8,731 nucleotides of DNA from positions 1-8,731 of the forward strand of contig JANTFK010000110.1 of NCBI GenBank assembly GCA_024763595.1, given 5' to 3'. This DNA comes from Bacteroidales bacterium. Its GTDB lineage: Bacteria > Bacteroidota > Bacteroidia > Bacteroidales > GCA-2748055. The notes beneath the pieces are model-generated. The model was not told the DNA's origin. It saw only the letters and a program-made list of their open reading frames with translations, and searched no databases. This document shows positions 1 to 6,622 of this stretch, piece by piece. Position numbers and translations under genes: made by a program. Position 1 is the stretch's first letter. Each line of letters begins with the position of its first letter.

Positions 1-401
1 GCCAATACCAGGATAAAACCCACAATATGTTTCCAGTTTACCTGCTCGCGGAAGATGATGATCCCGGAAAGGGCAAAGGTCACCGGTGCAATCTGTATAA
101 AAACCTGCGCACTGGAAGGAGAGATCCGTTGTACACCTGTAATAAATCCCAGGTAATTGAGTGCCAGGAAAAGTGAGGCCAGTATCAGGAACAACGGGGG
201 ATGCCTGAAGATGCGAAAATCTGAACGGCGGAACAGGAGGGTCCACAGCGCCAGTACCACAAAAGCAATAGAGAACCTGAACCAGGTTACTGTGACCGGG
301 GAGAGCTCATATGTGATCACCTTCAGCATGATCGCCATGAAACCCCAGAGCGAAGCAGTGAAAATGGCAAAAAGAAGACCTTTCCTGTGGTTCATACCCA
401 T
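1..401 (-). CDS. EamA/DMT-family transporter, N-terminal part (cut by window edge)
   Basis: Translating the minus strand from the ATG at 399-401 gives 133 residues, open to the window edge. The protein starts MGMNHRKGLLF and is very hydrophobic, with membrane segments at about residues 8-28, 36-56, 69-89, 98-117 and from 124 onward. Near residue 93 the stretch SPSSAQVFIQIAPVTFA, followed by FREQVNWKHIVGF, matches the end of the first EamA repeat, where helices 4 and 5 carry the P-x-F/A and acidic loop pattern. The family are ten-helix inner-membrane drug/metabolite exporters; the substrate cannot be told from sequence. The expected full length is near 290-300, so more than half is missing. 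A second ATG two codons on (393-395) is an equally possible start. The same frame has a stop about 20 codons upstream and no other ATG between. It is separated by 80 bases from the hydrolase gene upstream, so it may have its own promoter. Confidence 0.85.
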   Translation of the reverse strand, partial: MGMNHRKGLLFAIFTASLWGFMAIMLKVITYELSPVTVTWFRFSIAFVVLALWTLLFRRSDFRIFRHPPLFLILASLFLALNYLGFITGVQRISPSSAQVFIQIAPVTFALSGIIIFREQVNWKHIVGFILVL

Positions 402-481
402 GATTATCGGGACAAAACAAAAGACAAAGGAACAAAATATCTTGCAATAAGAGAGCGGATGAAAAGATCAGATCTTTACCT
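402..481. other. 80-base gap with a short perfect inverted repeat, largest intergenic space in the window
   Basis: This AT-rich spacer lies between the stop of the metallo-hydrolase gene and the start of the transporter gene. It holds the inverted repeat AAAGATC-A-GATCTTT at 463-477 (7-base arms, 1-base centre), just after the hydrolase stop. The arms are AT-rich, the loop is too small and no T-run follows, so it is not a good intrinsic terminator. I could not find a clear Bacteroidota -33/-7 promoter (TTTG and TAnnTTTG) on the minus strand. Confidence 0.4.
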
Positions 482-1507
482 TCAGATTTCCAGCACCTGT
501 CCGGCCGCAGGAACGATAAAACGGGTAGCTGTACCTGCACCGGAGGCTGTCTCTGTTGCCCAGGCAGCCAGTTCACCGGCAGTGAGGATCTCTTCACCGT
601 GATATTTCAGGTCAGTGGTACCACTGTAATGAACAAGCACCACCTGTCCGGGAGTGACCCGCCGTAAAAACTCCAGGAGTGTCCATGGCTGTTCCGAAGG
701 GTTCCATGTTTTGCTTAGCACATCGAAATAAGCACGGTTGGCCCTGCCCTGCCCTTCCAGCATATGCGGTGCAGTGACACGCTCCCATGTCATATCTTCA
801 ATGAACTTCCGCAGCACCTCACCTCGCTCCGGTTTATCCTCTCTCCCTCCTGCAAAACTCCAGTGATTGGTCCGTGGCCAGGGGAACCTGTTATTGGTAT
901 CTGTAACCAGCAGGTCAATATCTTTTATCTTTTCATAATCCTCCTGCCGCAGAAGCGGGGTAAGGATATCACCGGTAAAAAGGATCTTACGGTTTCCCGA
1001 TTCAAAAAGGAGCATGGAGGCTCCAAAAGCACTCTGCCCGTGATATACAGGAAAGGCTGTTATCCTGTATGGCAACGCTCCTCCCCGCTCAACCGGTACA
1101 CCGAATAGCAGTTCACGGTGCGATACGAGCTCTGCCAGCTGCGGGTAACTTTGAATCATGTAATCATATACGGGCCCGGTGGCATACAGCGGATATGGCC
1201 GCCGGTGCTTTTGCCAGAAACTCTGTACCACCCAGTCAACAGCAAGGGTATGGTCCATATGCGCGTGTGTCAGGCATATGGCGTCCGGAATCCGGTTGGT
1301 TCCGGTGATCAGGCTCTGAATGGTACCATGGCCCGCATCCACCAGTACATCCCCCCTGAGATCCTTTCCATCCCATGATACCAGTGAATAGGAAGCGTTG
1401 GAGAGATCGCGCGGATCATTGCGGTCATAAAAAGGATGTGTCTCTCCCAGGAAAACGGGCCAGGCATTTCCCCTTCCGTGCACAAGCAGTTCAACTCTTT
1501 TCTGCAT
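482..1507 (-). CDS. MBL-fold metallo-hydrolase, RNase Z-like metal site
   Basis: A 341-residue protein with the metal-binding signature of the metallo-beta-lactamase superfamily: THAHMDH at residues 80-86, His156 in YHGQSAFG, Asp180 in LFTGDI, and a last His293 in VLVHYSG. The strand before the first motif (LVDAGHG, about 55-61) is also typical. This ligand set suits a two-zinc hydrolase of the RNase Z/PhnP-like branch. Nothing in the sequence fixes the substrate, which could be a phosphodiester, a cyclic nucleotide or another ester. There is no signal peptide, so it should be cytoplasmic. Its ATG directly follows the TAA of the S46 peptidase gene (TAAATG), so the two are probably co-transcribed and may be translationally coupled. 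The region around 190-215 (DTNNRFPWPRTNHWSF) is a distinctive insert that I do not recognise from a characterised member. Confidence 0.85.
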   Translation of the reverse strand: MQKRVELLVHGRGNAWPVFLGETHPFYDRNDPRDLSNASYSLVSWDGKDLRGDVLVDAGHGTIQSLITGTNRIPDAICLTHAHMDHTLAVDWVVQSFWQKHRRPYPLYATGPVYDYMIQSYPQLAELVSHRELLFGVPVERGGALPYRITAFPVYHGQSAFGASMLLFESGNRKILFTGDILTPLLRQEDYEKIKDIDLLVTDTNNRFPWPRTNHWSFAGGREDKPERGEVLRKFIEDMTWERVTAPHMLEGQGRANRAYFDVLSKTWNPSEQPWTLLEFLRRVTPGQVVLVHYSGTTDLKYHGEEILTAGELAAWATETASGAGTATRFIVPAAGQVLEI

Positions 1508-3673
1508 TTACCAGACAATATCCATTTCATTCAGCAAATAACCAGCGTCAGCATATTTATCAATGATAAAGAGGACATAGCGTATATCAACAGAAATATT
1601 TCTGCAGAGGGAAGAGTCATAGTAAACATCACTCATCGTACCTTCCCAGTTACGGTCAAAATTAATACCGATCAGCCGGCCATCTGCATTCATCACCGGA
1701 CTGCCCGAGTTGCCCCCGGAGGTATGGTTGGAGGCAATGAAACAGACAGGCATGGTCCCGTCTACCCCGTACGGTCCAAAATCCCTGGTTGCTGCAAGTT
1801 CCCTGAGCTTCTGTGGGATCCTGTAATCTTCGAAATCCTCTTCTGCTTTTTCAATAACACCTGAAAGGGTGGTATAATATCTGTAATATACACCATCCCG
1901 GGGCTGGAAACCCGCTGTTTTTCCATAGGTAACCCGCATGGTAAAATTGGCATCGGGATAAAGCAACCGGCCCTGTTCCATTTCCAGTAACGCTGCCATA
2001 TAGGTTTTATAATTCTGCTGAAGGGCAGCCTCCAGTTGCCGGTATTCTGGGATGATCTCAATCATATAGAGATCCTGGAATTGCTGTTGGCAAACAGATA
2101 CAGGATCCTTTTCCAGTTGTCTGATGGCAGCTTCCGGATCCTTGATATACCTGGAAAGGAGATCCATGACATCCGCTTGCCGGCTGAAAATGGTTTTACG
2201 GTAGATGGCACCGGCAAATCTTCCAGCATCCCCTTTGTACTTACCCCGGATATCCTGATAGAAAGCAGGGAGAAGGGAGTCAGGCATGGTTTGTGCATAA
2301 GCTTCTATCATGGAAGCAAAGATTTCCCGGTCTATGGGAAGGTAAAAATCCTTATAAAACCTGTTCACGCGAGCCTCAATGGCTTCCGGTTTTCTACCCT
2401 GTTTCATCATGTTACCGATCTCCGATGCCTCATTGAACAGTTCCACAGCCATAATGGCCTCTTGCAGCATGTCCATGGCATTCCGGTATAACCCCATATC
2501 CTGATACAACCTCTCAAATTCATCAAGCACCCGGTCATACTTCAGCGCTCTTTCACCATCACTTTTCACCCAATCCCTGAACTTCTCCTCTTCCCCCACT
2601 TTTACCTCAACTACACGGTTACGGTTAAGGCCCCTGATCATTCCCTGCCACTTCTTCCAGGCATTGCTGACACGCCTGTACTTGGAAGCGTACTGTATCC
2701 TTACCGCATCTGACTCCTCCATGTACCGGTCCATGATCTTCAACCGGGTGGTTCTGAGACCGATCTTGAGCGGGAGACTGTTTTCAAGTAATTCCCCGAC
2801 GCCCGCAGAATAGAGATACCGGGAGGTATGACCCGGATACCCCATGACCATGGTAAAATCACCCTCCCTGATCCCTCCTGCCGCAATCTCTAAATGTTTC
2901 CTGGGTTTATACGGTTTATTGGCAGGGTCATAGGTGGCGGGACGGTTCTGCCGATCAGCATAAACCCTGAAGATGCTGAAATCACCGGTATGCCGGGGCC
3001 ACATCCAGTTATCCTGGTCTTCCCCGAAATTGCCTATGGCTTCGGGTGGTGCCCCAACCAGCCTGACGTCCCTGTAAACTTCATATACAAAAAGATAGTA
3101 AGCATTGCCATAGTAAAATGGCTGAACCTGTGCCTCAAGCTGTGTGGCATCTGTGGCTGCTTCCATGATATGGCCCATATTCAGTTCCTTCCGGCGATCC
3201 CGTTCAGCCGCATCCATCTCCTGCGTAAGCCCCTCCATCACTTCTTCTGTAACCTCCTTCATATAGCGAAGAAAAGTGACCGAAAGTCCCCGGGCGGGCA
3301 ACTCCTCCGCCCTGCCCATGGCCCAGAATCCATCGGTCAGGTAATCATGTTCCACTGAACTGAGGGACTGAACAGCCCCGTAACCACAATGGTGATTGGT
3401 CAGCACCAGTCCCTCTTCCGAAATCATCTCCCCGGTACATCCACCTCCAAAAATGACTACGGCATCCTTCAGGCAGTCCTGGTTGATGCTGTAGATATCT
3501 TCAGCAGAAAGCCTGAGGCCCGCCTCCTGCATTTGCTCAATATTATACCGCTCTATCAACATGGGGATCCACATCCCCTCTTTTGCCGCAAGCTGCAGTG
3601 CAAACGGGACCATCAACACCGTGGTCAGGCAGATTATCAAAACGCTCTTTACGCGCATACGCTTAACATACAT
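1508..3673 (-). CDS. S46-family dipeptidyl-peptidase, DPP11-type (Asp/Glu-specific)
   Basis: A 721-residue protein, full length for peptidase family S46. Residues 1-30 form a signal peptide (MYVKRMRVKS, then a hydrophobic run to about LAA), so it acts in the periplasm, cutting dipeptides from the N-termini of peptides in asaccharolytic or protein-feeding Bacteroidota. The trypsin-like catalytic residues are visible: His95 in TNHHCGY, probably Asp231 in WPRHTGDFS, and Ser656 in GGNSGSP. Arg674 in NFDRNWEG sits where Porphyromonas gingivalis DPP11 has the arginine that selects acidic P1 residues and DPP7 has glycine. I therefore infer Asp/Glu specificity. The C-terminal SVDIRYVLFIIDK is a family signature. 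The start may instead be Met6, which gives a more compact signal peptide. GAAAG lies directly before the first ATG, and 7 bases separate it from maf. No outer-membrane anchor or sorting domain is seen. Confidence 0.95.
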   Translation of the reverse strand: MYVKRMRVKSVLIICLTTVLMVPFALQLAAKEGMWIPMLIERYNIEQMQEAGLRLSAEDIYSINQDCLKDAVVIFGGGCTGEMISEEGLVLTNHHCGYGAVQSLSSVEHDYLTDGFWAMGRAEELPARGLSVTFLRYMKEVTEEVMEGLTQEMDAAERDRRKELNMGHIMEAATDATQLEAQVQPFYYGNAYYLFVYEVYRDVRLVGAPPEAIGNFGEDQDNWMWPRHTGDFSIFRVYADRQNRPATYDPANKPYKPRKHLEIAAGGIREGDFTMVMGYPGHTSRYLYSAGVGELLENSLPLKIGLRTTRLKIMDRYMEESDAVRIQYASKYRRVSNAWKKWQGMIRGLNRNRVVEVKVGEEEKFRDWVKSDGERALKYDRVLDEFERLYQDMGLYRNAMDMLQEAIMAVELFNEASEIGNMMKQGRKPEAIEARVNRFYKDFYLPIDREIFASMIEAYAQTMPDSLLPAFYQDIRGKYKGDAGRFAGAIYRKTIFSRQADVMDLLSRYIKDPEAAIRQLEKDPVSVCQQQFQDLYMIEIIPEYRQLEAALQQNYKTYMAALLEMEQGRLLYPDANFTMRVTYGKTAGFQPRDGVYYRYYTTLSGVIEKAEEDFEDYRIPQKLRELAATRDFGPYGVDGTMPVCFIASNHTSGGNSGSPVMNADGRLIGINFDRNWEGTMSDVYYDSSLCRNISVDIRYVLFIIDKYADAGYLLNEMDIVW

Positions 3674-3680
3674 CTTTCAA

Positions 3681-4280
3681 TCAGTTGTCTGCATAATGAT
3701 CAATCAGGGCTTTCAATTCACTGTATACCTGTTGGACAGGCAGTCCCATCACATTAAAATAGCTGCCGACAATCCGTTCCACGGCAATATAGCCGATCCA
3801 CTCCTGAATCCCGTATGCACCGGCCTTGTCAAATGGTTTGTATCTGTCAACATAATATGTAATCTCATTCTGATCCAGTTTTGCAAAGGTCACATCGGTA
3901 ACTGCAACAAAGGATTGCCTGCGGATGCGGGTTCTAAGGCATACTCCGGTGTAGACCTGGTGCGTTTGCCCCGACAGGCTGCTGATCATTGAGATGGCCT
4001 CCTGCCTGTGGGCGGGCTTCCCCAGCTCCTTTTGATCATGCCACACAATGGTATCGGCCGTAAGCAGGATCTGCTTCTCCTTCAAAACGCCGCCATAAAG
4101 GTCCGATTTGTGCACAGCCAGGTACCGGGCGATTGCACCCCCCTTCAGGTTTCCCGGGTATTGCTCTTCTGCATGCCCCGTATCCACCACCCTGAAAGGA
4201 ACCCCCAGTTCCTGCATCAATGCCGACCTTCTGGGAGAACGGGAAGCCAGCAGGATCTCATATGTGAACAGTTGCTCCAA
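3681..4280 (-). CDS. maf: Maf-family nucleoside triphosphate pyrophosphatase (dTTP/UTP type), TTG start
   Basis: A 199-residue cytoplasmic enzyme predicted to hydrolyse non-canonical or excess nucleoside triphosphates to the monophosphate and pyrophosphate. Maf motifs run in order: ASRSPRR at residues 12-18, LTADTIV at 73-79 with the catalytic Asp76, LGKP at 86-89, VYTG at 109-112, DKAGAYGIQ at 151-159 and GSYFNVMGLP at 172-181. The KAGAYGIQ form is that of the YhdE (dTTP/UTP) branch, not the YceF (m7GTP) branch. The frame has no ATG before the first motif: the next upstream stop is only nine codons away, and the first in-frame Met (residue 22) would remove SRSPRR. TTG at 4278-4280 is therefore the likely start. 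The gene lies 7 bases after the UbiA gene and 7 bases before the S46 peptidase gene, inside one transcription unit. Confidence 0.93.
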   Translation of the reverse strand: MEQLFTYEILLASRSPRRSALMQELGVPFRVVDTGHAEEQYPGNLKGGAIARYLAVHKSDLYGGVLKEKQILLTADTIVWHDQKELGKPAHRQEAISMISSLSGQTHQVYTGVCLRTRIRRQSFVAVTDVTFAKLDQNEITYYVDRYKPFDKAGAYGIQEWIGYIAVERIVGSYFNVMGLPVQQVYSELKALIDHYADN

Positions 4281-4287
4281 CGGTAAA

Positions 4288-5268
4288 TTAATACTTGAAA
4301 TTGATCAGGTAAAAAACAAGGAGCGTATAGAGGATACCGGCAAGCATTACCAGTTTGATCAGGTTACTTGCACGTTTAAATCCCCGCTTATCCTTTGCTG
4401 CGAGAACCTGTATAATGAGTATTGCCAGTGGAATGACCAAAAAGAGGGAAAAATATACAAGCGAGATATAATCGGCCGGTGTTACCGAGAAAAAAATATA
4501 TTTTAACAACAGGAAAATGAGCATGAAAATGGTAAAGGCGATCAACAGGACCGCAACAAGTTTCGTCCACCTCATACCCAGTACAATGGGCATGGTCCTC
4601 ATCCCGTAAGCTTTATCACCCTCAAAATCCTCCGCATCTTTGATCACCTCTCTGATCAGGGTAGTCAGAAATGCAAAAAAACTGAAAGCGCTCACCCAGG
4701 CAAAGATATAGTTGAAACTGGCATTGCTCCTGATCATCACCGTACCGTATTCCCGGTTCAGCAACGGTATCTCAAAAAGCACCACCATCAGGGGCACCAG
4801 TGCTGTAAGGAAGGCTACAGAAAGGTTTCCGACCAGGAACTGTCGTTTGTAACTGGTCGAATAGAACCACAACAGGCCCGTGGCCAGTATAAAGACCAGT
4901 GACAGGGCCGGCAGCCTGATATAAAAGGCCAGGTAGATCCCGATGCCCACTCCGATTATATTGAGGATGGCATGCAGGGTCATGGCCACTCTTCTGGATA
5001 CCTCTACTCCCACCACAACCCGTGCCGGTTTGTTGATCATATCCGTCTGTGTATCGAAGTAATCGTTGATGATATACCCGGCCGCTGCTATGAAAATGGT
5101 GGACAATACCAGCAGGGCAAACTGAAACTCCCCGAACTGCAGCGTAAATGTGGATGAGGGAAGCAGCGGATCCATCAGGAGATAACGCATGGCATACTGG
5201 GTTGCTGCAATGATCAGCAGATTCGGGAACCTGATGAGTTTCAATATGGATTGTACCTGTCTGATCAT
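4288..5268 (-). CDS. UbiA-family prenyltransferase (possible geranylgeranylglycerol-phosphate geranylgeranyltransferase)
   Basis: A 326-residue polytopic membrane protein with about eight to nine hydrophobic segments. Both aspartate-rich prenyl-diphosphate/Mg2+ sites of the UbiA superfamily are present: NDYFDTQTD at residues 68-76, followed by NKPAR at 79-83, and REVIKDAEDFEGD at 206-218. It transfers a prenyl chain to an acceptor in the inner membrane. Homologues in this Bacteroidales context are usually named after the archaeal ether-lipid enzyme that adds a second geranylgeranyl group to geranylgeranylglyceryl phosphate. The motifs alone do not separate that from menaquinone (MenA) or other acceptors, so the substrate is inference. 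The KDAEDFEGD form with NKPAR resembles the DGGGP synthase/heme O synthase-like branch more than typical MenA. It is packed between kdsC (10 bases) and maf (7 bases), so it is almost certainly co-transcribed with them. Confidence 0.88.
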   Translation of the reverse strand: MIRQVQSILKLIRFPNLLIIAATQYAMRYLLMDPLLPSSTFTLQFGEFQFALLVLSTIFIAAAGYIINDYFDTQTDMINKPARVVVGVEVSRRVAMTLHAILNIIGVGIGIYLAFYIRLPALSLVFILATGLLWFYSTSYKRQFLVGNLSVAFLTALVPLMVVLFEIPLLNREYGTVMIRSNASFNYIFAWVSAFSFFAFLTTLIREVIKDAEDFEGDKAYGMRTMPIVLGMRWTKLVAVLLIAFTIFMLIFLLLKYIFFSVTPADYISLVYFSLFLVIPLAILIIQVLAAKDKRGFKRASNLIKLVMLAGILYTLLVFYLINFKY

Positions 5269-5278
5269 AGCTGCATCG

Positions 5279-5800
5279 CTACCATATTAATGGTTCACCA
5301 TCGACCCACCTGCCATGCAGGCGGAGCACCTGTTCAACCACATCACGCACACAACCCTCCCCACCGGATAAAGGAGAAATGTAGTGCGCCACCGATTTGA
5401 TCTCTTCCACTGCATCGGCGGGACAGCACGGAATGCCTGCTTTTCTCATCACATGGTAATCGGGCAGGTCATCACCCATATAAAGTACATCTTCAGCTTT
5501 CAGCCCGTATTTAGCCAGAAAATCTTCCAGGTCAGTCTCCTTGTTCTGCGAACCGAGGTATATATCTGTAATGCCCAGTGCTTTAAACCTGAGTGCCACA
5601 GACCCTGTGGTCCCTCCTGTGATAATGGCTATGGGATATCCACGTTTGACAGCATGTTGCAGGGCATATCCATCCTTGGTATTCATGGTACGAATTAATT
5701 CTCCCGAGGGGTGAAGATACACCTTCGGGCTGCTCAGTACACCATCCACATCAAATGCAAAAGCTTTTATATCCCTTAATCCTTCCTTAAAATTGGTCAT
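5279..5800 (-). CDS. kdsC: HAD-family 3-deoxy-D-manno-octulosonate 8-phosphate phosphatase (KdsC-like)
   Basis: A 173-residue HAD phosphatase without a large cap domain, the size of the KdsC/YrbI group, whose members work as tetramers. HAD motif I is FDVDGVL with nucleophile Asp17 and acid/base Asp19. Motif II is the ITGG Thr61, motif III is probably Lys87, and motif IV is GDDLPD with Asp110, Asp111 and Asp114. The C-terminal SGGEGCVRDVVEQVL corresponds to the KdsC tail GGxGAVRE that reaches into the neighbouring subunit. The predicted reaction removes phosphate from Kdo-8-phosphate to give Kdo for the lipopolysaccharide inner core. A related sugar-acid phosphatase (for example KDN-9-phosphate) cannot be fully excluded, since some Bacteroidota carry such homologues. 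The gap before it (29 bases) holds the short palindrome GTTTATAAAC at 5806-5815; the gene after it begins 10 bases downstream. Confidence 0.88.
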   Translation of the reverse strand: MTNFKEGLRDIKAFAFDVDGVLSSPKVYLHPSGELIRTMNTKDGYALQHAVKRGYPIAIITGGTTGSVALRFKALGITDIYLGSQNKETDLEDFLAKYGLKAEDVLYMGDDLPDYHVMRKAGIPCCPADAVEEIKSVAHYISPLSGGEGCVRDVVEQVLRLHGRWVDGEPLIW

Positions 5801-5829
5801 GCAGCGTTTATAAACTGATTACTGTCACG
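5801..5829. other. 29-base spacer holding a 10-base palindrome before kdsC
   Basis: The gap between the DUF2520 gene and kdsC contains the perfect palindrome GTTTATAAAC at 5806-5815. It lies about 5 bases upstream of the kdsC ATG. It could be an operator or simply an AT-rich start region; 10 bases is short enough to arise by chance. Confidence 0.2.
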
Positions 5830-6588
5830 TCAATGACCCCGGGTTCTGTTGATATCCCGGCTTATAAAAGTATACAATTTCTCCCATTCGGGATATGCCT
5901 TCAGCAGATCCAGGTGTTTTTCAAGCGTAATCTGGTCTCCCCGTACTGCCGGTCCTGTCTGCGCTGCTGCTGCCCCCATTTCTGCCATCTTCATGAATGT
6001 CTCCTCCAGGAGCGGGTGAATCAACGCTTCTGCCAGTCCTGCATCATCCAGGATCTTTTGTGCAACATGCACCATGTGGTTCGTGAAATTATTGGCAAAA
6101 ACAGCGGCCAGATGAAAAACCAGCCGCTGCGCAGCAGTGGTTTCGTGTACGCTTGATGACAGATGGGAAGCCAGTACCTTAACTGCAGCCGTCACACCGG
6201 GTGAGGATCCTTCCACCAGGAAGGGAACCTTCTCCAAATCAACCGGATACTGAAGGCTCAGGGTCTGTAACGGGTAGAGAACGCCACACCGCTCCTGGGC
6301 GTCCTGAAAAAGATCCAGCGAGAGAGCCCCTGACGTATGAACCCATGTTCCTTCGTGACTGCTGAAACGCTTTACCACCCCGGCAACTTCCCGGTCGGGC
6401 ACACAAACAATAAAAAAGTCAGCCTCCTGTGGTACCTCCCCGGGCAGTGATGTGCCGGGTGCATCCAGTTCAGCTGCCAGCCTGCCGGCAGATGCCGCGG
6501 TCCGTGAGTATACACATGAAATCGTATACCCCTCAGCATAAAGATGCCGGGCAATGTGTGTTGCCACATTCCCGGCACCTATCATCAC
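5830..6588 (-). CDS. Rossmann-fold and DUF2520 domain protein of unknown function
   Basis: A protein of about 252 residues with an N-terminal NAD(P)-binding Rossmann half (MIGAGNVATHIARHL, then a second strand near CVYSRT and FFIVCVPD at about 58-65) and a C-terminal helical DUF2520 half containing HLAAVFANNFTNHM. The layout resembles pyrroline-5-carboxylate reductase and F420-dependent NADP oxidoreductases, so a dehydrogenase or reductase acting on an unknown small substrate is plausible, but no reaction is established that I know of. The start is uncertain. GTG at 6586-6588 or ATG at 6583-6585 leaves only two or three residues before GAGN, and the same frame stays open for 20 codons upstream without an ATG. 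A CAGGG stretch lies 7-8 bases before the GTG. The neighbours (acyl-CoA dehydrogenase 34 bases upstream, kdsC 29 bases downstream) imply one operon. Confidence 0.87.
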   Translation of the reverse strand: MMIGAGNVATHIARHLYAEGYTISCVYSRTAASAGRLAAELDAPGTSLPGEVPQEADFFIVCVPDREVAGVVKRFSSHEGTWVHTSGALSLDLFQDAQERCGVLYPLQTLSLQYPVDLEKVPFLVEGSSPGVTAAVKVLASHLSSSVHETTAAQRLVFHLAAVFANNFTNHMVHVAQKILDDAGLAEALIHPLLEETFMKMAEMGAAAAQTGPAVRGDQITLEKHLDLLKAYPEWEKLYTFISRDINRTRGH

Positions 6589-6622
6589 AATATGGCCCTG
6601 GTCAAATCCGATGACCTGTAGG

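Noticed and set aside
402..481. Possible Bacteroidota promoter or intrinsic terminator before the transporter gene
   Set aside because: TATTTTG on the minus strand is one base short of TAnnTTTG, and no TTTG lies at a good distance upstream. No GC-rich stem with a T-run is present.
307..597. Minus-strand open frame of 96 codons overlapping the transporter start and the hydrolase end
   Set aside because: It is out of frame with both recognised genes, and its translation shows no domain. It crosses two real reading frames.
2894..3358. A 154-codon plus-strand open frame opposite the S46 gene, along with other plus-strand frames of 60-151 codons
   Set aside because: All lie antisense to well-supported minus-strand genes and show no recognisable domain or motif. 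They are shadows of those genes.
5806..5815. GTTTATAAAC as an operator
   Set aside because: It is 10 bases long, AT-rich and close to a start codon, where such sequence is common. It is kept only as a low-confidence note.
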